This document shows, piece after piece, positions 43,855-51,792 of a stretch of DNA of 64,000 bases. Source of the DNA: Myxococcus stipitatus. GTDB taxonomy: Bacteria > Myxococcota > Myxococcia > Myxococcales > Myxococcaceae. Where the stretch lies: positions 9,000,501 through 9,064,500 of the forward strand of contig NZ_CP147913.1 in assembly GCF_037414475.1 (NCBI RefSeq), written 5' to 3'. The translations under genes and the position numbers were made by a program. The notes under the pieces are model-generated. The model had not been told where the DNA came from, did not search any database, and saw only the letters and a program-made list of their open reading frames with translations. How positions within the stretch are numbered: the stretch's first letter is position 1; every line of letters starts with the position of its first letter.

Positions 43855-44193
43855 ATGAGCGCCGATACCCAGGACTTGAGGAATCAGCTCGACCGGCTCC
43901 AGGAGAGCCTGTCCGTCCGCCAGAGCACCACGCACTTCGCGCACACGGGAGTGGCCACCATGGTCGCCCTCATGTTCGCGGGAGCGGCGGGCAAGCTGTT
44001 CTATGACTCCCTGCGCACGCCGCTGCTGGCGTGGGGCGTGGCCCTGCTGTCGGCGGTGCTGCTGGGATACGCGCTGCGCCGCTATTTCCTGGGCCGGCGC
44101 GTGCTGGCGGAGGAGCTGAAGGGCTACCAGGCGATGTTGGAGCTGCGCAGCCAGCTTCGGCTCGACGAACCCGCGGCGCTGTTGCCCCGGTGA
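43855..44193 (+). CDS. Small two-helix membrane protein
   Basis: A 112-residue protein with an N-terminal coiled-coil-like stretch (DLRNQLDRLQESLSVRQ), two transmembrane segments (about residues 30-47 and 56-74), and a basic/charged C-terminal helix (LGRRVLAEELKGYQAMLEL). No family was recognised. ATG 43855 starts MSADTQDL; upstream open codons are not plausible. The stop overlaps the tmk start (GTGA), so it is translationally coupled to tmk. The coupling suggests co-expression but gives no clear functional link. Confidence 0.8.
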   Translation: MSADTQDLRNQLDRLQESLSVRQSTTHFAHTGVATMVALMFAGAAGKLFYDSLRTPLLAWGVALLSAVLLGYALRRYFLGRRVLAEELKGYQAMLELRSQLRLDEPAALLPR

Positions 44194-44846
44194 GCGCCGC
44201 CCGAACGTCCGCCCGGAAGGGGCGGTTCATCGTCCTGGAGGGACTCGACGGCGCCGGCACCACCACGCAGGTGGAGCGGCTGGCCTCGGCCCTTCGCGCG
44301 GAAGGGCACGCGGTGGTCACCACCCGCGAGCCTTCCGATGGCCCTGTCGGAACACTGATTCGCCAGGCCCTCACGGGCCGGTTGGGGCTGCCTCACGGGG
44401 CGGGCCCGCTGACGTCGGAGACGCTGGCGCTCCTGTTCGCGGCGGACCGCACGGACCACCTCGCCGCGCGGGTGCTGCCGGCGTTGGCGGAGGGCAAGCT
44501 AGTCCTCTGCGACCGGTACGTCCTGTCCTCCTTGGCCTATCAAGGGGCGTCGTTGCCCATGGCCTGGGTGGAGGCCATCAACGGCCACGCGGTGTCCCCG
44601 GACCTGACGCTGTTCGTGGGCGTGGCACCCGAGGTCGCGGCGAAGCGGCGCGCGGTGCGGGGCGGCGCGGAGGAGCTGTTCGAGGCGGATGAGGCGCAGC
44701 GGCGAATCGCGAAGCAGTACCTGGCCGCCATCCGCCGCCGAGCGAAGAAGGAGCGCATCGTCCACATCGATGGCGAGCAGGGCATCGAAGCGGTGACGGC
44801 GGCTTCGCTGGTGGAGATTCGCAAGCTCCTGGGCCGCAAGCGCTGA
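44190..44846 (+). CDS. tmk: Thymidylate kinase with unusual P-loop
   Basis: A 218-residue dTMP kinase. LID and substrate motifs are present: TREPSDGPVG for the DRX/TREP motif, DRYVLSSLAYQG for the DR(Y/F) motif and Q-containing loop. The P-loop reads GLDGAGTTTQ (residues 18-27); the invariant P-loop Lys is a Thr at residue 24. The usual form is GxDGAGK(S/T)TQ. The start is GTG 44190, overlapping the previous stop; the N-terminus SAARTSARKGRFIVLEG fits. The enzyme phosphorylates dTMP for dTTP synthesis. Either activity uses another Lys/Arg or the essential tmk is elsewhere. Confidence 0.9.
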   Translation: MSAARTSARKGRFIVLEGLDGAGTTTQVERLASALRAEGHAVVTTREPSDGPVGTLIRQALTGRLGLPHGAGPLTSETLALLFAADRTDHLAARVLPALAEGKLVLCDRYVLSSLAYQGASLPMAWVEAINGHAVSPDLTLFVGVAPEVAAKRRAVRGGAEELFEADEAQRRIAKQYLAAIRRRAKKERIVHIDGEQGIEAVTAASLVEIRKLLGRKR

Positions 44847-44853
44847 CGGAGGA

Positions 44854-44887
44854 GTGACGAGCCCCGTCAGCTCCAGGGCCCGTCACG
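44854..44887. terminator. Hairpin between convergent tmk and lipoprotein gene
   Basis: GTGACGAGCCC pairs with GGGCCCGTCAC with one mismatch around an 11-base loop. It lies between the stops of tmk and the convergent lipoprotein gene. Confidence 0.55.
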
Positions 44888-44919
44888 GATTCCCATGATG
44901 AAATCCTGATACGGAAAGG

Positions 44920-45570
44920 TCAGCGAGCGATGTCGAAGCTCAGGTTGGCCTCGGTCTTGTTGCCAAAGCAGCCGCCGATGGTCTTCCCGATGCTCGTTAC
45001 GACCACGTGGCCGCGCAGTCGCGTGTCGCTGTTCTCGTCCAGCACGAGCCGGCCCGACACTTGTTGGGTATTTTCCGGGGTTGGATCCGCGCGATCACAA
45101 GAGACAGATGCATAAGCTGCCTTGATCTCCGCGGAGTGTCCCGGGTCAGGGGTGAAGACGGAAGTACGCGGATCGTCCGAGATGTCGTTGCGCCCTGCGA
45201 GCTTGAGCTGTTTGGGGCCGCTGGCGAGCAGCCCCTTCTCGAGGACCAGGTTGATGCAGGCGGTCGAGTCGCCATCGGCCCCGATGCTGCCGTTCGGAGC
45301 ACGCGTGGCACACGCCATGAGCCAGGGTTCGTTTTCGGTTCGCATGACCAGATACCCGCGGGGGATGAGGTCGTACGACTGGGTCATGAGGACCTGATTG
45401 CTCCCAATGCGGTCGGTCACCCAGACCGATTCGGGTGGCACACGCTCCGGGTCCAGTTCATCGCCGCAGGCGGTGAGTGACAGCGCCATCGCCAAGGGGA
45501 GGACAGACAGCGTCCGGCGGAGCATGGGTGATTTCGTGGGCATGGTGGGAAGATAGGGGTTCGTCATCAT
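44920..45570 (-). CDS. Lipoprotein of unknown function
   Basis: A 216-residue lipoprotein. The signal (TLSVLPLAMALSLTAC) ends in a lipobox LTAC. The mature part has several cysteines (for example near MACAT, STACIN, SVSCDR and GGCFGN) that could pair as disulfides. No family was recognised. The ATG-ATG start at 45570 has GGAG 5 bases upstream; an internal ATG at 45525 would begin directly at the signal peptide but has no ribosome-binding site. Codon use is slightly less GC-biased than in most neighbours. It is divergent from the CinA-type gene. Confidence 0.75.
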   Translation of the reverse strand: MMTNPYLPTMPTKSPMLRRTLSVLPLAMALSLTACGDELDPERVPPESVWVTDRIGSNQVLMTQSYDLIPRGYLVMRTENEPWLMACATRAPNGSIGADGDSTACINLVLEKGLLASGPKQLKLAGRNDISDDPRTSVFTPDPGHSAEIKAAYASVSCDRADPTPENTQQVSGRLVLDENSDTRLRGHVVVTSIGKTIGGCFGNKTEANLSFDIAR

Positions 45571-45728
45571 GGAGACTCCAGGAGGGGCAACGCCCCGCGC
45601 CGAGGCTCATATCGGGCGCGGAGCCTTTTTCGCGTCGTCGTCGGACTGGCACGGAAATCCGACACTTGGCCCATGGACAGAGACTCGCGCGGCGCGGCTC
45701 ACACCCATGCGGTAGAGTCCGCGGCTCC

Positions 45729-46466
45729 ATGGAGCGCACGGGTGCGGCGGCAATCATCATCGGCAACGAGGTCCTGACCGCGAAGGTCCAGGACCAGAAC
45801 GGTCCACACCTCATCAAGCGGCTGCGCGAAGTGGGCATCGCCCTGCGCTCGGTGGAGACCATCCTGGATGACGTGGACGCCATCGTGGATGCGATGTGCC
45901 GGGCCCGTCAGAAGGCCCGCTACGTCTTCACCAGCGGCGGCATCGGGCCCACCCACGACGACGTCACGGTGCGCGCGGTGGCGCTGGCCCTGGGCAAGTC
46001 CGTGGTGCGGCTGCCGGAGATGGTATCGCTCATCGAGGCCCGTGCCCCAGGTGGCAAGGTGACGGCGGAGGGCATGCGCCTGGCGGATGCTCCCGAGGGT
46101 GCGGTGTTGTTGCCGCAAGCGGGGACGTGGTTCCCCGTCCTGACCGTGGGGGACGTGTTCCTGCTGCCCGGAGTGCCCCAGCTCTTCCGGATGCAGTTGG
46201 AGACCGTTCTCGCGAGGCTGACCGGCACGCCCGTGGTGCTCAACAGCCTGTTCCTGCGGCTGGGCGAGAGTGAAATCGCCGCCGTGCTGGACGCCGTGGC
46301 CCTGAGCATGCCGCACGTGGCCATCGGCTCGTATCCGGAGTTCGACCCCGCCAAGGACTACCGGGTGAAGGTCACCGTCGAGTGCGGCGAGCGTGGCCCC
46401 GTGGAGGAGGCCGTCGCCCGAATCATCGGGGGGCTTCCCGAGGGCGCGGTGCTGCGGCGGGAGTAG
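45729..46466 (+). CDS. CinA N-terminal (molybdopterin-binding-fold) domain protein
   Basis: A 245-residue protein equal to the N-terminal COG1058 domain of CinA, without the C-terminal nicotinamide-nucleotide deamidase domain (full CinA is about 410 residues). The family motifs IIIGNEVLTAKVQDQN, TSGGIGPTHDDVT and LPGVPQLFRMQ are present. This domain has ADP-ribose pyrophosphatase activity in characterised CinA proteins. The start ATG 45729 gives MERTGAAAII; an upstream open stretch contains a hairpin and was rejected. It stands alone, divergent from a lipoprotein gene. Confidence 0.9.
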   Translation: MERTGAAAIIIGNEVLTAKVQDQNGPHLIKRLREVGIALRSVETILDDVDAIVDAMCRARQKARYVFTSGGIGPTHDDVTVRAVALALGKSVVRLPEMVSLIEARAPGGKVTAEGMRLADAPEGAVLLPQAGTWFPVLTVGDVFLLPGVPQLFRMQLETVLARLTGTPVVLNSLFLRLGESEIAAVLDAVALSMPHVAIGSYPEFDPAKDYRVKVTVECGERGPVEEAVARIIGGLPEGAVLRRE

Positions 46467-46491
46467 GGACCTCCCGCCGCCAGCCGTCACA

Positions 46492-49400
46492 CTACAGCGA
46501 CACTCCCAGCCGCTGACGCAGCCGGAAGAAGTCATCCGTGAAGGACCACGCGAGCAGCGTGCGCAGCCGCGTCCCATCCCGCACCGCTTGGATGACGGGC
46601 TCCGGCGCGTCCAGCTTCGCGCCCGCGTAGTTCGGGTCCTCGCGCAGCAGCATGCCCAGGCCGACGGACACATCTCCGGCGATGAGCAACCCGGCCCGGT
46701 CGGCGGAGGAGTCCAGCGCATCCAGCCAGGGCGACAGCTCCAGCTTCTGGACATCGCCCAGCGCCATCGCCGGGCCTTCCAGGGCCTTGATGGCCTTGCG
46801 TGAGAATGCCTTTCTCAGCTGCTTCACCGTCTCGTCGTTGCGCCGTCCCAGCGCCGCGAACTGTGGCGCGTGGATGCGGACCGCGTTGCCGAGCAGGTCC
46901 GCCGTCTCTCCCTGGGACAGCTTCTCGAGCACCGCCGCCTTGTTGAGCAGGCCCAGCGCCGCGCGGCCGAGCAGGAACTTCTGCTCCCGCGCGTTGAAGC
47001 GCCGCACCACGTCCTGGCCGATGCACACCGACAGGGGCTCGGTGGTCTCCAGCACCGCGAGGCCACGGCGCGACTGGTACGCGTCGAACTCCTCCACGCC
47101 GAACACCTGCGCCACGCCACGGATGGCCTTGTACACGGCGCTGTCCGGCTTGAGCTTGTCCGTCTTCGGATTGACGCCGACGATGTCGAAGCTCGGGGGA
47201 TACACCTTCTCGAGCTGGTCTCCCATGGCCCGCAGCACATCGAGGAGCGGGCCCCGGGCGCCCGGGTGCAGCAGCACGGAGTCGACATCCGTCGACGTGA
47301 GCGCCTCGCGAGCCTCCTGCGCGAGCCGCGAGCGGCCCTCCGTGTAGAAGGCCAGCTCCATCTCGTTCGCCGAGCGCAGGAACTGGAGCACCGACGCCAC
47401 GCAGAACGCCTTGTCGAGCTGCTTCAGTCCCTCCCACAGCTTGAACAGCGCGTGCAGGCTGTCCACGCGAGTCGGCTCCTGGCGGAGAATCTGCCGGTGC
47501 TCCTCGATGGCCAGGGGTACGGATGAGGTGTCCCGCGCGTACAGCCCCGCGAGCGCCGAGCGCGCCGTGAGGTTGGTGCCATCGCTTTCGACCACCTGCC
47601 GGTACAGGGCGGTGGCGCGTGCGGGCTCGGACAGCGGGCCGGCGTACAGCTCCGCCACCCGCATGCGCAGGGCGGAGGCCCGCTTGGGGTCCGCCCCCGA
47701 AGCCGCGGACTGGGCCTGCGCCTCCAGCATCTGCGCCAGCTCCGGCAGGTTGCGCGCACGCTCGTAGAGCGCGACGAGTCGATCCACCAGCGCGGGGTCC
47801 CCCGGAGAGAGCTCCATCGCGCGCCGATACAGCGGCGTGGCCGCGGCCGCGTCGCCCAGGCCTTCGTCATAGGTCCGGGCCAGGTCCAACGTGAAGCGCG
47901 CGCGTGCGTCGGCGGGCAGCTCCTGCTGCAACAGCTTGTGCAAGCAGTCCACCGCGCCCGTCCAGTTGCGCGCCTGGGCATGCAGCGAAGCCAGCCGCTC
48001 CAGCGCCTCGAGGTGCCGGGGCTGCGTGGAGAGCACGGTCATCAGGTGCGCCGTGGCGCGGGTCGGGTCCTGGAGATGAGTCTGGTACAGGCCGCCGAGC
48101 GTGAGGTGGATGGCCGCGAGCGTCCGCGGGTCTCCGCCTTGCTGCGCGCGCTGGCTCAGCATGACCGCGGCCTCCGCGTACTGCTGGGCCTCCAGGAGCA
48201 ACGAGCCGCGCAGCTCCAGCGCCTCGACGTGCCCCGGCTGTGCCGTCAGCGCCTTCTCCAGCAGCGCCACCGCGCGGGTCCTGTCTCCCAGGGCCGCGTG
48301 GTAGAGGCGCGCCGCGCTCACGAAGCCCGTCGCGGCCGCCGCGTGGTCCTTCTGCGCCAGCTTCGCCTCGGCGCGCCGCTCGTGCAGCGAGGCCAGGTCC
48401 GCGGAGCCACCGCGCTGGGCGAGCAGCTCCTCCAATCCCGCCTGGGCGGCGGGGTGCAGCGGGTCCCTCTCCAGGGCCTGCTTGTAGAGCGCCGCCGCGC
48501 CGTCGGTGTCCTTCTGGACGAGCGACGCCAGTCGCGCCGCGCCGATGAACGCGTCGATGGCGCCGCGAGGGTCCTTGCTGAGCCGGGCCTCGGTCTCCAG
48601 CGCGGTCCGGGCCTCGGCCGCGTCCCCGCGCCGCATGGCCACGCGCCGGGTCCCCTGGAGCGCCGGGATGCAGTGCGGCTGGAGCTCCAGCGCCTGCTTG
48701 TAGAGGGCCGCCGCTCGCTCCAGGTCTCCGAAGCGGACCTCCGCGAGCTCGCCCGTGCGCAGGAGCATCTCCAGCGCTTCGTCGGCGTCGCGCGCGTGCG
48801 CCAGCCGCAGCGTGTAGAGGCGCGCCAGACCCGCCATGTCCCCGGCGAGCCGCAGCGAGCGCTCCAGCGCGAACGCCAGCCGCGCGTCCGCCGGGTCCGC
48901 CTCGAAGGCGCGCTTGTACGCCTCCAGTGTTCCCTCGGCGGGGCCCTTGTCCAGGTCCACCGCCGCGGACAGGCGCAGCGCGGTGGCCAGGCGCGGGTCC
49001 TTCACGCGCTCGGCGATGCGCTGACGCAGCTCCGCGCGGCGCGGCCGGTCCGATGCGCGGATGCGCTCGAGCAGGGTGAGCGCGGTGAGGTTGCCCGCGT
49101 CCAGGCCCAGCACGGCCTCGCAGCACAGCGCCGCGCGCGAGGGCTCCTGGAAGCGGTCCAGGTAGAGCCGCGCGAGCTTGAGGTACGCCGTCACCTTGGC
49201 CGCGGGCGTGCCGCCCACCTGTGTCTCGCGGTCCAGGATGGCGACCAGCTCCTTCACGTTGTCCTGCGCCAGGAACAGTCGCTCCAGGGCACGCAGCGTG
49301 GCGGCATGGCCCGGGGTGAGGCGCAGCACTTCCTGGTACGTCTCGATGGCCAGCTCGGGCCGCTGGAGCGAGTCCTCCCAGATGACCGCGGCCTGGAACA

Positions 49401-51570
49401 GCGCGTTGGCGCGCTCCAGCGGGTCCGTGCGGTTGGCGGCCTCTTCGCGCAGCATCTCCACCAGGTTCTCCCACGCGCCCTGGGCCCGGTAGATGCGGGC
49501 CAGCGCACGCAGCGCCGGGAAGTAGCTGGGCGCCAGCATCAGCGCCTCCTGGTACGACGCGATGGCCTCGTGCTCACGCGCCATCCGCTGCTCGTACAGC
49601 TCGCCAATCTTGTAGATGAGCGCGGCGGCCTGCTCGGTGGACGTCGAGCTCTCCGACTCCGCCCGGTACATGTCCACCAGCTTCTCCCAGCGGCCGTCCT
49701 GCGCGTACAGCCGGCCCAGGGCCTTGAGCGCGGGCAGGTACGAAGGAGACAGCGCCAGCACGCGCTCATACGCGGAGATGGCGCCCGGCCGGTCCTTCAG
49801 GTTCTCGTCGAGAATCTCCGCGTTGCGGTGCAAGAGCGAGAGCACCTGCTTGGTGTCACCCGCGAGCGACGCCTCCAGGTCATGCGTCTCCAAGAGCTCA
49901 CGGTAGCGGCCCGCGCGCTCGTACAGCCGCGCCAGGTTGCGGATGGTGGGCAGGTGGTCCGACGCCAGGTCGAGGATGCGCTTCATGCACTCGATGGCGT
50001 GGTCCAGGTCTCCCAGCCGGTCCTCGTACACGCCGGCCATCTTGTTGAGCGTGGTGATGAGCTGGTCCCGGTCCGACGTCTGGAGCAGGTCCTGCTCGAA
50101 CATGGCCACCAGCTCCGCGAAGCGGCCTTGCCGCTCGTAGAGGCGGGTGAGGGCCTTCTGCGCGGGGAGGTAACCGGGTTGCAACTGGAGGCACGCGTTG
50201 TAGCGCGAGATGGCGTCCTCCTGCCGTCCCAGCCGCTCCTCCAGGATCTCCGCCGCCTTGTACATGCGCGCGGCCTTCTGCTTGGCGTCCTCGGCGGCGG
50301 CGACCTCCGCGTCGAACACGGAGACCAGGCCCTCCCAGTTCTGCATGCGGTAGTACAGCTTGCCCAGGCCCGCGAGCGCCGCCGCGTGGCCGGGGATGCG
50401 CGCGACGATGGCCTGATAGCGCGCCGCCGCGTCCGCCTCGCGCTTGAGGACCTCCTCGTAGAGCGCGGCCAGCCGCAGGTTGGTGGCCACCAGCTCGCTC
50501 TCGTCGTTCAGCGAACCCACGCGCGCCAGCAGCACGTCCGCCAGCTCCTCGTAGCGGCCCTGCGTCTCATAGATGCCGGCCAGCTCGCTGAGCACCAGCG
50601 GCTCATGGGGCGCGGCGCGGCGGCCATCCAGGAGCGCGGCGAGCGCCTCCTCCTTCTGGCCGATGCGCTCGTGCACCTTGGCGATCTGCAGATACGTCGG
50701 TGCCGCCTGCGCTCCCAACAGGGACGCCTCGGCGGTGAGCGCCTCGAGCAGCTCCTCGGTGCGGCCCTCGCGCTCCGACACGCGCTTGAGCGCGGCGAGC
50801 AGCAGCGGGTCCGTGCGGTCCAGCGTGAAGGCCTCTCGCAGCAGGGCCGCCGCGGGCTCGCGCTGCTTGAGCCGCTCCTCCAACAGCAGACCCGCGGAGG
50901 TGAGGTAGTGCGCGCGCAGCGATGGCTGCTGCACCGCGGCCGCGAGCAGCCGGTAGACCTCCACCAGCGCGGCGGCGTCATTGCGCGCGGCGTAGACGGA
51001 CTCCAACTGCGTGAGGACGACCACGTCGGTGGGGCGCCGCTCCAGGCACTGGCGCAGACACGCGGAGGACTCATCGTCCCGGGACAGGCGCTCCTGGAGG
51101 ACGATGCCCTTCTCGAACAGGAGCGCGGCCTGGTGTCGGGTGTCCTCGGTGGCGGCCAGCTCCGCGTCCAGGAGTTGGAGGACCATCTGCCAGTTGCCCA
51201 CGTCCGCGAAGAGCCGGCGCGCGGCGCGGATGTTGACGAGGAAGCGGGGCGCCAGCTTGTACGCGTTCTGGAAGGCCACCGCCGCGTTGCGCGGATTCTT
51301 GAGAGGCTCTTCCCAGAGCAGGCCCACCTCGTGGAAGAGCACCGCGGCCGCCTGGCCATCGGTGGTGCTCAGCGCGCGGGCCTCGCGCTCCAGCGAGGCG
51401 ATGCGCTCACGGGCTTCGTCCTCCATGCTGGGCGAAGGGGTCGCCGCGGGTGTGGCCTGGACGGACTGGGCCAGGACCTCGGTGGCGGCGGGGGCGGACT
51501 TCACGGGCGCTCCGGGAAGCGGAGCAGCAGCCGTGACGGGGGGCCGCGGGATGTCGTTGCGCTCGCTCAT
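46492..51570 (-). CDS. Giant TPR-repeat protein
   Basis: A 1692-residue protein made almost entirely of tetratricopeptide-type helix pairs. The first 50 residues are Pro/Ala-rich and probably disordered; from about residue 60 to about 1400 there are around 30 repeats with the pattern A-x2-LY-x-A and L-x-P-x-y-xxAL. The C-terminal 290 residues (starting ELAFYTEGRSRLAQEA) are a separate helical part with no recognised domain. No signal peptide or membrane segment is seen, so it is probably a cytoplasmic scaffold. Long antisense frames exist across this gene but only reflect its GC-rich third positions. Function unknown; the repeats suggest many binding partners. Confidence 0.85.
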   Translation of the reverse strand: MSERNDIPRPPVTAAAPLPGAPVKSAPAATEVLAQSVQATPAATPSPSMEDEARERIASLEREARALSTTDGQAAAVLFHEVGLLWEEPLKNPRNAAVAFQNAYKLAPRFLVNIRAARRLFADVGNWQMVLQLLDAELAATEDTRHQAALLFEKGIVLQERLSRDDESSACLRQCLERRPTDVVVLTQLESVYAARNDAAALVEVYRLLAAAVQQPSLRAHYLTSAGLLLEERLKQREPAAALLREAFTLDRTDPLLLAALKRVSEREGRTEELLEALTAEASLLGAQAAPTYLQIAKVHERIGQKEEALAALLDGRRAAPHEPLVLSELAGIYETQGRYEELADVLLARVGSLNDESELVATNLRLAALYEEVLKREADAAARYQAIVARIPGHAAALAGLGKLYYRMQNWEGLVSVFDAEVAAAEDAKQKAARMYKAAEILEERLGRQEDAISRYNACLQLQPGYLPAQKALTRLYERQGRFAELVAMFEQDLLQTSDRDQLITTLNKMAGVYEDRLGDLDHAIECMKRILDLASDHLPTIRNLARLYERAGRYRELLETHDLEASLAGDTKQVLSLLHRNAEILDENLKDRPGAISAYERVLALSPSYLPALKALGRLYAQDGRWEKLVDMYRAESESSTSTEQAAALIYKIGELYEQRMAREHEAIASYQEALMLAPSYFPALRALARIYRAQGAWENLVEMLREEAANRTDPLERANALFQAAVIWEDSLQRPELAIETYQEVLRLTPGHAATLRALERLFLAQDNVKELVAILDRETQVGGTPAAKVTAYLKLARLYLDRFQEPSRAALCCEAVLGLDAGNLTALTLLERIRASDRPRRAELRQRIAERVKDPRLATALRLSAAVDLDKGPAEGTLEAYKRAFEADPADARLAFALERSLRLAGDMAGLARLYTLRLAHARDADEALEMLLRTGELAEVRFGDLERAAALYKQALELQPHCIPALQGTRRVAMRRGDAAEARTALETEARLSKDPRGAIDAFIGAARLASLVQKDTDGAAALYKQALERDPLHPAAQAGLEELLAQRGGSADLASLHERRAEAKLAQKDHAAAATGFVSAARLYHAALGDRTRAVALLEKALTAQPGHVEALELRGSLLLEAQQYAEAAVMLSQRAQQGGDPRTLAAIHLTLGGLYQTHLQDPTRATAHLMTVLSTQPRHLEALERLASLHAQARNWTGAVDCLHKLLQQELPADARARFTLDLARTYDEGLGDAAAATPLYRRAMELSPGDPALVDRLVALYERARNLPELAQMLEAQAQSAASGADPKRASALRMRVAELYAGPLSEPARATALYRQVVESDGTNLTARSALAGLYARDTSSVPLAIEEHRQILRQEPTRVDSLHALFKLWEGLKQLDKAFCVASVLQFLRSANEMELAFYTEGRSRLAQEAREALTSTDVDSVLLHPGARGPLLDVLRAMGDQLEKVYPPSFDIVGVNPKTDKLKPDSAVYKAIRGVAQVFGVEEFDAYQSRRGLAVLETTEPLSVCIGQDVVRRFNAREQKFLLGRAALGLLNKAAVLEKLSQGETADLLGNAVRIHAPQFAALGRRNDETVKQLRKAFSRKAIKALEGPAMALGDVQKLELSPWLDALDSSADRAGLLIAGDVSVGLGMLLREDPNYAGAKLDAPEPVIQAVRDGTRLRTLLAWSFTDDFFRLRQRLGVSL

Positions 51571-51792
51571 GGAAGGCCCGCTCCAGGGGCCACGGCGTAA
51601 GGAGGGAGGATGGCCGGGAGCGGTCGTAACACGCGCTCGCCCGGTCCCTCAACTTCCCGACTTTCCTCGCGATTTGGGTGTCCGGATACCCGGGGAGCGA
51701 GCGGGCGCGAGGCCTGGACCTGGGGTGGGTGTCCGTGGCGCGGACGGTGGTGGTCATCCGCGCCACGGAACGTGCTTCAACGCACGGGTGGC

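Noticed and set aside
47938..51600. A 1220-codon open frame on the plus strand opposite the TPR protein.
   Set aside because: It is a shadow of the TPR gene, with a repetitive Arg/Gln/Leu/Val composition.
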